Assembly: GCA_964036275.1 (NCBI GenBank) | Contig: OZ038434.1 | Coordinates: 39,951,279-40,015,278 of the forward strand | DNA from: Litoditis marina | Lineage: Eukaryota; Nematoda; Chromadorea; Rhabditida; Rhabditidae | Length of the DNA: 64,000 bases | Direction: 5' to 3' | Part shown: positions 49,847 through 59,800 of the stretch, piece after piece | How the letters are laid out: each line of letters starts with the position of its first letter | Numbering within the stretch: the first letter of the stretch is position 1 | Notes under the pieces: model-generated | What the model saw: only the letters and a program-made list of their open reading frames with translations | The model's database searches: none | What the model was told of the DNA's origin: nothing | Translations under genes and position numbers: made by a program

Positions 49847-52796
49847 ATGATTCGAACATCACTGTTGGTGGTTCTGGTATGTCTTCAACCGGGCGGTAAG
49901 TTGTTTTATTTTGTTTGGTTACTCGTTCCCGAATTTGCGCGGAACAGAAATCATACTTTCATCACTCTATACTTTCCAGAGTGACTCTTCTCAAAGCAGG
50001 CCTATACGGGTTCTGTGCGCTATCTCACTGCATTTGCAGTTTGATGCGCAGTTATGAGATTTTTTCATTACCTATAATCAGTAGTAGTTGTAACAGTAGT
50101 GGTTTGTACATGTTGTTCAAATTCGAGATTTCAGTCGATGCTCAATGCAAGTCAGGATGGAAATACTTCGCAGGGACGCATTCTTGTTTCAAGGTCAGTC
50201 TTTTCCAGAAAATATTCACGAATTCTAGTTTTTGTGCAAAAAAAAAAGCTTGTTATTGATTTGAAATTTGATCCTAATTTTTCTCACATCTCTCGGCGAG
50301 ACTCCCTTTATCTCCAATCAAACTTCGAAATTCGATATTTCTATCTTCCACTCGGTCTCTGCTCATCCATCCCCCTTTCTATATCTCTCCCTTCCTATTT
50401 TCCCTTTCATCTCTTTTTCTGTGTCTTTCTCTTTCCTTCCCTCAATTTCTCTCCGCGCATTGCCTGGCCAGAATTGGATATTTTCAGTACTTCTTCAACA
50501 AGGGAACCTACGCCGCCCAAGATAGTGTCTGTCGTGCACTCGGAGCCCATTTGGTGCAACTCACCACTGCTGCGTAAACATCTTCCGTCGCAGGTGCCGT
50601 AAGCTTTTTCTCTCTCTCTCCTCTCTCTCTTTTTTCTCTCTCTCTCTCTCTCTCTCCCTCTCTCTCTCTCTCTGTCTCTCTCTCTATATATATATATCCT
50701 TTTCAGCCATCCACGACTCGTACCGGCCTGGAAGTGCGTTCCACTGCCCTTTTATCGGCCTAACCGCCCCTAATCGAGACTGTAAGTTCAAATGGTCCGA
50801 CGGCACCCCCTGGAGCAACTCTGTCGTTCGCTTTGCGCGCGGCCAACTCGAGAACTGCCGTAAGGATGAATTCTGCGTCGAGGTAGATTCTTCCTCATTG
50901 AAAAAGTATGCCATGATTTTGATCAGCGCCAATTCTACTTTTGTAAAGATTAATCAAGCCACGACGTCAATATTCACAAGTGTCCCCGAGAAGAAACGAG
51001 AACAAACTAAAAACACAGCAAAATAAGGCAACATACGCCGTATAGACTACGTTTGGAGAAGAGAAAACCATATTTTTCATCTACCTTACTCAGTAACATT
51101 CTAGAATTGTCGTATTCCTACGGTAGGACCCACAGTAGTAATGTCAAAGATACCTATACCTTTATTACATGTATTGTATATCATATTAAAATGACCACCT
51201 CCATCATAGTTTTCGCTTAAAGAAGGAGGGGGGGGGGGGGGGGTTGTACTGTACGTCTCGCTGTCTATCTCGCTTTCTGCTGTATACGAACCCATATAAA
51301 CGATTTGCCTGCAACGTTCGTGAAACTCACTTGGTGTAGTGGTTAGCTTCCACGTCTCCCGAAGTTTTGGGCTCGGTTCGAGTTATACATGAGGCGAATA
51401 TTAATTTTTCACGCTATATATTTCATACACCATCCGTATTTCAGATCTGGCCCCGTGGCTGGGGTGGGGTGGACTACACTCAGAACATCATTCTGAATGA
51501 CGTCGGCTGTGGACTCGTAATGGAAAGGACTATGTGTCAGATGAGAGCCGCACCGAAAGTCACTACTCCGAGTAAGGGTGCAAATGTAGTTTGTAGTTGG
51601 ACTAGTCGAGCAGAAGACTCCTCTATAATGATCTGAGTGGTGTTTGGATAACTTCGTTCGACCTGGTATTCCGTTGACCCAAACCGTTAACGCTCAACCG
51701 GATACCTTTTTAAACCTTACAGTCAATCTCTTCTCAACGCGAGATTTCACAAAAACGCGCTTTCGAGAACCCGGGTAACGGTCAACGGAGGCCGCATGCA
51801 TGAAACATCCCAACCCGGCCCGGGATGTTTCATGCATACGGCCTCTGGTGTGGTAATAAGGAAGCTTTCTTTATTGAATTGGCCAGAAATTTTCGAGACA
51901 CACAAAAATAGTTCCCGTATAACATGAAGGCCGAATGGTATCAAAACATGTTGGCGTGGGCATCGTTCATCGACCATTCCTATTTTATCACCCAAATCCC
52001 TAATAGCACCATAAAAACGTGAGATTGTGATCGTGAACCAACACGTCGTAAGGGCTTGAAAACCAGACATATCAAAACTGAAAACATAACAGAATGTCTT
52101 CAAACGAGCTATCGATGTTTTCAGAACCAGTGATCTCAGATCGGAGTACGTATGCTAGAAGATTCCGGTATCTTCATCCCATCCTGCGTCTCTCCAAACA
52201 CACGCTATTTCTCTGCTCTTACATCCCGCCGGGATGTAAGAGACAAGAAATAGTGAGGCAGAGCAAGAGACGCAGGATGGTATGAGGGTGCCGGGATCTT
52301 CTAGCATACGTACTCGGGATACACTCGCGTGAATGGAACCGACACGTGTATAAAGGTGTCTTTATTTCTGATGTACATAATATAAAGGGACTGGACATTC
52401 GGAACAAACTTAAAATGACCATACTGGTCCGGAACAAAACATCACAAAATGTGAACGAAAATTTACACTTCGTTGGAGAGCAGAACAACAATGGAATTTT
52501 ACAATGTTTGTTTTCATACCCAACGCCAACGGTGATCAAGTGTTTTTGACGTTCAGAATAGTAGCTTGAGAGCTCACAGTTGATCTGTGCTCATGAATTA
52601 ATCAGGATATAAGACTGATGATAATAATAATATTTATAATATTTATTACACAAAATGTGCAACGGTACAAAAACATATGGAGGAAGAATATGGTACAGAA
52701 TAAGAAAATCAAATGTGTGAAATGATCAAAATAATCTCCGACCTCTGTTCAGGTAACTCCCACTACTCCACGGAAAACCAGCAGAAGTACCGGTAG
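49847..52796 (+). CDS. Secreted C-type lectin-like protein (possible frameshift at one junction)
   Basis: Exons: 49847-49895, 50135-50193, 50488-50573, 50707-50882, 51445-51571, 52753-52796. Residues 1-17 form a signal peptide (MIRTSLLVVLVCL). A single CTL domain follows: CKSGWKYFAGTHSCFK, then AAQDSVCRALGAHLVQLT, FIGLTAPNRDCKFKWSDGTPW, and LNDVGCG...MCQM. There is no EPN or QPD motif, so calcium-dependent mannose or galactose binding is not predicted. A short hydrophilic tail (SNSHYSTENQQKYR) ends at TAG 52796. Odd point: exon 3 ends in phase 2 at 50573, but exon 4 reads the lectin fold only if entered in phase 1. Either one base is lost or miscalled, or an extra micro-exon is used. It may be a recent pseudogene. 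The last exon is assigned by phase only. Confidence 0.8.
50606..50696 (+). repeat. (TC)n tract in lectin intron 3
   Basis: A low-complexity CT run, then TATATATATATA, leading to the acceptor at 50706. Confidence 0.93.
51110..51160. repeat. Possible diverged family-G piece
   Basis: GTATTCCTACGGTAGGACCC and AGATACCTATACC resemble the family-G core and end. In the intron of the first lectin gene, not at its donor. Confidence 0.4.
51333..51396 (+). repeat. tRNA-like sequence (SINE head or tRNA relic)
   Basis: CTCACTTGGTGTAGTGGTTA (box A, TGGTGTAGTGG) and, 25 bases on, GGTTCGAGTTA (box B-like). A weak CTCA/TGAG acceptor pairing is possible. The anticodon stem is not convincing, so a functional tRNA is unlikely. 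It lies in lectin intron 4. Confidence 0.55.
51771..51846. repeat. Inverted repeat in lectin intron
   Basis: GAGGCCGCATGCATGAAACA followed by TCCCAACCCGGCCCGGGA and TGTTTCATGCATACGGCCTC. The two arms pair over about 20 bases around a GC-rich centre. No other copy was seen in the window. Confidence 0.75.
52144..52315. repeat. Long foldback element, family C, copy 2
   Basis: 172 bp: GAGTACGTATGCTAGAAGAT at the left, ATCTTCTAGCATACGTACTC at the right. Inner arms are CATCCTGCGTCTC and GAGACGCAGGATG, with TCTCTGCTCTTACATCCCGC near the centre. Compared with the 27656 copy the central segment is inverted, as happens by recombination between hairpin arms. It lies in the last intron of the first lectin gene. 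Confidence 0.92.
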
Positions 52797-53815
52797 GAGC
52801 TTTTCCTGTTGTATAGAGCGGGACCAAATCCTTGTTTGAATACGCTCTCGATACACGTCATATGTGTATTTCTTGAAATGTATAGTTCATCTGTTCGTCA
52901 CGTTCTCAAGACTCATCAGATTCATTCTTGTTTAGTTTGCTTCATGAGTTTCACTTTCACAAATAGAGCCCAATCAAGTTGACGAATGGAATCAGATGTT
53001 GATTAGAATAAAAAGTACCACTAGTTCGAGCATACATGTTTGACAATTCACTCCCAGAACTATTGAGTAAACATTCTATTTCGAGCGTATGGGTGTGATT
53101 GAATCAACCGAGATATCATTCTAAACAACGGTGTGTTTTTCATTTAGAGAAGATTCTGAGAATAAAATGTGTGCAGGTTCCCTTGAGATCTTATTTCGAT
53201 ATGGACACGGTCAGTTTCAGCATTTATATCACAACGTGTCGAAAAAACTTCTCGAACAACATATTGGAATAGAATAGAATACCTGTTGACCCAAAGATCC
53301 GAAAACAATGTATGAACACTTCCAATACGGCCAGTAAACCCAGATTGGCAATACAAAAATCCGTACGCGCAGAGAGAATCACGTTAAAACGTGAAAAATG
53401 ATCAAATCAAATCAAATCAAATATTTATTACACAGTGTGTAATAACGGAACGAAAGTTCGAAACGCGAAAAGTTGCCAAAAGGAGAATGGTGAAAAGAAC
53501 ATAGAAAAAAGATATAATAATGTTGTATACATTCTATACTAAAGCGACTGTTCTGACAAATGTTCTAACTTAGCTACCGTATCAATACCACAACCGCTGG
53601 GCTGTATTTCGAGACAGCATATATTTGTTGATTTTAAAAGGTATGTCTTCACTGGGAATGATTAAAATAATACTACCTTCCCCTAACTTTCTTAGAGCTG
53701 ATATATGTTTATAGTTACTACCACCACCTAAGTTTCTCAGAGTTGATATATAATTGTAGTTACTACCACCACCTAAGTTTCTCAGAGTTTATATATAATT
53801 GTACTTTCCCTTTAG
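52797..53815. other. Region between the two lectin genes
   Basis: No gene recognised. AATAAA at 53007 could be the polyadenylation signal of the first lectin gene. ATATTTATTACACA-type repeat ends occur at 53413 (and at 52645 in the preceding intron). A tandem array lies at 53671-53805. Confidence 0.5.
53671..53805 (+). repeat. Three 45-bp tandem units
   Basis: TTACTACCACCACCTAAGTT opens the two good units (53715 and 53760); a more diverged first unit starts at about 53671. The third unit runs to within 11 bases of the candidate exon at 53816. Confidence 0.88.
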
Positions 53816-56800
53816 ATGACATGTTACGTACAATCTTCTGACTGCTACACTGTCCCATACCCGGGATACCCGTCAAGAAATGCGAACTACGATCACCTGA
53901 GAAGTGTTCTGCAAGTCAAAGGAATTTTAGTAAGTTTTCAGGGAAATAATAATCTTCCGTGAGTTTCCTTTGATCTACAACAGATGGTGTGAAAGTGCAG
54001 GTCAAACACGCCCAGATTAGTGCCGTTCGACCGTCTTTCTTAACTGTGATTGCTATATCCAAAAGGCTTATACTCCGTTTCAAAACTCGATCTCTTTCTA
54101 CAGTACTCTTTCAACTATTAAAAGGCATTGATCTAACCAAACGTTCAGATCCACTGTTTTCTATAATTGTAGTAACGAATGTGAAAAACGAGAGCACGAA
54201 CTATACATTTGCTACAAGATAAGGAAACTTCACTTGAAAGATTCTTCATCTTACTGAGGGCTATTTTCGCGGGAAACAGACTATACCACAGCGGTATGTT
54301 TTATTAGAAAACTGCCGAACCTCCTAAAAACCGAGGCCACGTACCCGGAAAACTGCAATATATTGTAGAAGTTGCCAGTGAATGGTGTGAGACACCTAGT
54401 TCCTCTGATGGGATCGAGTTAAAGAATTATTTGCTTTTGGTTCTTTTTCAACAGTGCATTTACTTCCCAGTTTCAGTCTGGTTCCTCTCCGCTATGTGTG
54501 CTGAGTGAGTTATCTTTTACCAGTTCAGAACTAATTGCTAACTTTAGTTTCATTTGAAATCGGGAAAACTATTCAAAAATTCATGAAAAGTGGGGGCACA
54601 ACGACTGTGAGATTTGTCTTCTGCTGTGCGCCCCTTAGACAACTACTCTCGAACGGAGCAGCTACTGCTACGAAAACCGAAAAATACTAATATACTCAAG
54701 TATAACTGTTCATTACAAACATACAAAAGTCGTAAAATATTTTCTAAAACCTGTGAACTAGAATCTACAAGTCACAGCTGCGAAAGAGAGAACAACTGTT
54801 GAATAATATGCCAAACGTTATAGCACCTATAATTGAAGTAATGATCAAAAACACCAACCATTGTGCACAAAACCAGGAACTCTATAATTGACTACGTTGA
54901 GTTAACATCTGTGATTTGTAGATTCTAGTTTACAGGTTTGAGAAAATATTTTACGACTTTTGTATGTTTGTAATTAACAGTTATACTTGAGTATATTAGT
55001 ATTTTTCGGTTATTCACAGATTCTAGTTTACAGGTTTGAAAAATTATTTTACGACTTTTGTATGTTTGTTATTAACAGTTATACATGAGTATTTTTCGGT
55101 TTTTGTAGCAGTAGCTGCTCCATTTGAGAGTGGTTGTCTAAGGGGCGCGCAGCAGAAGGCAAATCTCACAGTCGTTGTGCCCCCACTTTTTCATGATTTT
55201 TTCTCTTTTTGTATACATGCCGTAGGTATGTGGTTTGATATGTACGGTGCAGATAAAACTGTTTTCTTAATGAACCACTTGCCACGTATTACTATCATTT
55301 GAGAAAAATATTGTAGCAATCACTACCTCTTCAACTGTGTTAACAATTGGACACGTCAATAATATTTATTCGTTGTATTTCGTCGTTATCACAATCAATC
55401 TGAGGGTGAACCCCGATCAAAGCAGTAGCGGAACGGCTTAAATGGTGTGGATGATGCAGGTGTTACTATACAAGAAACAGAACAGCTGTATACAGCTGTG
55501 AAGGGCAAAAACATGAGGAAGACTCCTTGCTTAAGGAAGCTTGCGACACTGCGGCCGCCCAGAGAAGCAGAAAAATGATAATAAATGATGTGAAATATGT
55601 TGAACACGTCAAGCTTATTGTAGTGGTCTGAGAATGAACGAGGCATATTGACACAGTAGAAAACATAACAGTGAAACATTGAACACGAGGAGAACGAAGG
55701 TACGGGATTCGAGTGTCGTGGGGCGGGACGGGGCAGAAGAGGAAGGAAAGAGCGGCATCGGTGGCGGTGGTTGTGGAGGGCAGCGGTAGCGGGGAAAAAC
55801 ATCGGGAGGGGCGAGATAAACTTTATAGTTGAACGTCGTACGATTCGTATAACAGTTCACGTTCCTCTGATCGTAGCACATCAGAAAGTTATTGACTTTT
55901 TGTGGCACTTCATACGTCTCAGTGGTGCACGGCGCACTCGCGTTGGAAATGCACGCAGCAGTGGTGATCACTAATATCCATAATATTAGAAGCGCCAACG
56001 CGGAAAACTTGTGGAAAGTGTTATGAGACTGACGCTGCACGTTGGTTGTTGTTCCATTTGTCAGTCTGAGTTCAACTTTCCTGACAGTAGAGCACGCATT
56101 CGTTTCTGGTGTCTGTTGTTCTGGATTTTGATCGTGTTTTCTGGGTGGTTCAGTTTGTTGTAAATCAAGACTGACTTCAACAGGGCGGTTTTCTGAATGA
56201 CATGGTGAAAGTTGGGATTGGAAACATCTTTCAGACTTGTCATCATGCGAACATACAGTGGTACTTTCTCTATCTCTTGTGTTTTCAAGAGAATCGGCTG
56301 GTGGTGTAGTGACAACAACGACCATTTCACTGATCTCGTAATTGCTCAAGTCATTTGTGTACTTTCGTTCCGGAGTTTTTCGAGAGTTCTTTCGGAGCCG
56401 TGGTACTTCACGAGTCTCTTTCTCATTTTTGATTATCGGCAATCGTGCAGTGATTTGATCAGTTCCCACCTCTACTTCCAGTGAGTATTGTGCGTGGTGT
56501 ATGAACTTATCAACCTGCTCAGATATAGAGTCATGCTCATCTTCAACGACATCGATCTTTTCAAGTCTCGTAGTTGACCTGATCATTTTCGCTTCATTTT
56601 GCACAATAGTATTCATCAAGCCAAACACATGCATTGACGCTTGCGAATGTCTTTCTCGCATATCTTCATCTACTACACCGGATCCGTGAATGCAGTGTCC
56701 TAAGATTGTTTTCCCAACTCTCAGACCGGATGGGAGGGGAATTGTACGCGAGTCGGGAACGAAGATATTGTACAAGTCAATTCCAACAAGGACCTGTGGA

Positions 56801-59800
56801 ATTAGTGTTTCTCCATGCATATTCTGATTTGATGGAAATATGTTGTTGTTGTACATGAACTTTGTATCTTCCTTCGTGAGCAAAACGGAGGGAAATCCAG
56901 ATGTGATGATCGGTTTAGTTTGTATTGCAATTTTTCTTTCTTGCCCGTACGCGGTGCGAAGGGTCATTTGAACAGTTTTGGAAACGAACTTCTCAGTGAC
57001 GCCGCCGATTCCACTCATTACCAATTCTTCCGTCTGTGACACAGGCATCTCCATTATTTGGGATGTTTGCTCTTCAATTAGGCTTGTTTGGGCTCCTGTG
57101 TCGAAAAAGAATAACATACGTTGGAATTCTCCAGTGCTGTGGTTGTAAACACTTCCTTCAGCAGTCATCAAAACCGATTGCATATTAGCTCGCCTATGAT
57201 TGACATGCGTGTGATTTACTGTTTGAGATGAGTCGATTTGCTTATTCTGAATCCCATGACTGAATTCAGTATGTGGATGAATAAGAGATGGAGAGAAAGA
57301 CAATGAGTTGGATAGACCGTTTCTTTGCGTGTATTGAGGCTGATGTTGCTGTATGGAATCTTGTGTGCTGTTGTTCACTGAAAATCTACGCGAGATAGGT
57401 TGTTGTTGGCCCATACTTATGAATGGGTCCTCTCGCCTTCTTTGTATGTTAGCCATGCAGAGTGCCTCGTGATGATTTTGACCACATGTTGCGCAGTCAG
57501 CAGCGCTACAGTTGAATGAGCTGTGGTTTTTATTGAGGCATTTCCAGCACAACTTTTTCTCTCGAACGATATCTCGTCGTTCTCCTGGGAAGGACACGTT
57601 ACGACAATCTTCGAATCGGTGGTCGCTCAATCCACAGAACAAACATTTAGAATTTTCCGTTTCGTTGCAAGGAAGTTCATGTTGTTGAGGAGTAGACTGC
57701 AGGCGTTTTTCGAGATATACCTGGGCTGATATTTCTTCATCAATTTCGTCCAGTAACTGATCTACTGTGATTGCATGTCTGTTGCGATTTTGTGTGAGAA
57801 CAGGTTTTTGAACGGTGTATGGAAATTTTCTGTAGATTTTCTCTATCCACATGGGATCAGTTGAACTCAAAATGTCATGTCCCGCTGAGACCATCTGATT
57901 GACTAACGCTCTAACTTCATCGAGGGTTTCACTACAATCTTCCGGTTTCGAGCCAGATGTTTGCATTTCGACCAGTTTTTGGACGATTGTTGCTCGGTTC
58001 AATGTTTTGTTCGTGTATTTCTTTCTCAAGACTCTCACCATCCAATCGTAGTTTTGTGGTACCACCTCAATACCTTTTATTACCATTGCAGCTTTTTCAA
58101 TCAAACTGTCTTTCAAGAGTACCATCTTTTCAATTTCATTTAGCTCAGTACTTTTGTGTACAAGAGTATCATAGATTGACCAGAACTCTTGAAATTCTTC
58201 GTAGTTTCCTCTGAATTTAGGCAAAGTTAGTTGGGGTGGTTTTACGCTTCTACCTGTGAGTTGTTTATGTATCGTATTTTGAGGCGGTGTCTGCACGTGG
58301 TGTGGTTCGTCGGTGTTTGAATTTTCACCTGCCAAAACTTGGGCTATATCGTTTTTCATCTGAATGATGGTTTTGTCAAATGACGCGTTAGATTCTGACG
58401 GCGTCGATGCGCGTGTTTGTTCTCTGCTTTTGGCGTCGGTTTGTGCCATTCTAGTGGCATACGATAGTTTGAATGACGAGGTCGTTACCTTTCGTCGTTC
58501 GTGGTTTATTACCACAGGTAGTGTAGAGATGGTGTTTCTCTCTTTTCTCGCTCTATGGGAAAGGAGGCACTTTGCGTACGGGAGCTCTAATAGCAACCCG
58601 GCTTCCTGGCGAGGTGGACGGAGTGAGTTTTGCTTCACCCTGGTCTCAACCAAGCGGGAACGACCAAGATTCGGGTCGGGCCGATTGCACCAATGTAGCA
58701 ATCACTACCTCTTCAACTGTGTTAACAATTGGACACGTCAATAATATTTATTCGTTGTATTTCGTCGTTATCACCATCAATCTGAGGGTGAACCCCGATC
58801 AAAGCAGTAGCGGAACGGCTTAAATGGTGTGGATGATGCAGGTGTTACTATACAAGAAACAGAACAGCTGTATACAGCTGTGAAGGGCAAAAACATGAGG
58901 AAGACTCGTTGCTTAAGGAAGCTTGCGACAAATATGACGTCAACATTGCAGTTCTAAAAACTTACTTTCTGCCCTCTGCCCTTCAGAATCCCAGAATACG
59001 TCATGTTTGAATGAAGTTTCATCGTAAATTGACCATTTCTAAGAAACTTTCAGCATTCGAAAACATATTTCACGTCAATTTTTTGAAAGTTGACGTCATC
59101 TGGCCTTCTGATTTCCAGAATAAGTCATACTTAGATAAAGTTTTGTCGTTAATATACCATTTTTAGGATATTTTCAGCATTTGAAAATATATGTGACGTC
59201 AACTTTGCACTTTTTAAAATCGACTTCATCTGGTCTCCATAATCCCAGAATACATCACTCTCAGATTGAGTTTCACCGTTAATTGACCCTTTCTAAGATA
59301 TTACCATCGTTTAAAAATATATGTGACGTCAACTTTGCACTTTTCAAAATCGACGTCATCTGGTCTCCAGAATCCTAGAATAAATCACTCTCAGATTGAG
59401 TTTCACCGTTAATTGACCCTTTCTAAGATATTACCATCGTTTAAAAATATATGTGACGTCAAATTCGCACTTTTCAAAAATGACGTCATCTGGTCTCCAG
59501 AATCTCAGAATACGTCACTTTTAGATCGAGTTTCTCCGTTAATTGACCCTTTCTAAGATATTACCATCATTTGAAAATATATGTGACGTCAACTTTGCAC
59601 TTTTCAAAAATGACGTCATCCGGTCTCCAGAATCCTGAAGGACGTCAGGAATAGAATACTTCATACTCAAATAAAAGTCACGATGGCATCATATTTCAAT
59701 TTTCGAGCAAATCGGTAATTGTTACTCTAAGTTACAATACAGTTTGAGTTGTCGACCGGACAGAGAGAGTGAGAGAGCGTGCTAAATGGAGAGACGCAGA

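Larger units (their letters stand above)
55312..58930 (-). mobile_element. Complete young BEL/Pao-type LTR retrotransposon lacking RT and integrase
   Basis: 3619 bp with two 237-bp LTRs (55312-55548 and 58694-58930) that differ at two positions by my reading. LTRs start TGT and end ACA on both strands. A 5-bp target duplication AATAT sits at 55307-55311 and 58931-58935, in the size range of BEL/Pao. Reverse orientation. Next to the 5' LTR, TGGTGCAATCGGCCCGAC suits a tRNA primer-binding site (begins TGG). The single long gene lacks reverse transcriptase, RNase H and integrase, so movement would need enzymes from a partner. Confidence 0.93.

Noticed and set aside
50588..50600. A 5-base micro-exon (GTGCC) in the first lectin
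   Set aside because: It would restore frame but needs a 20-base intron; not annotated as an exon, only noted as a finding.
51333..51396. Functional tRNA gene
   Set aside because: The A and B boxes are recognisable but stems do not pair well and no clear anticodon loop is seen.
58364..58744. Plus-strand frame over the LTR junction
   Set aside because: A shadow of the reverse-strand retroelement gene; no domain and it crosses the LTR boundary.
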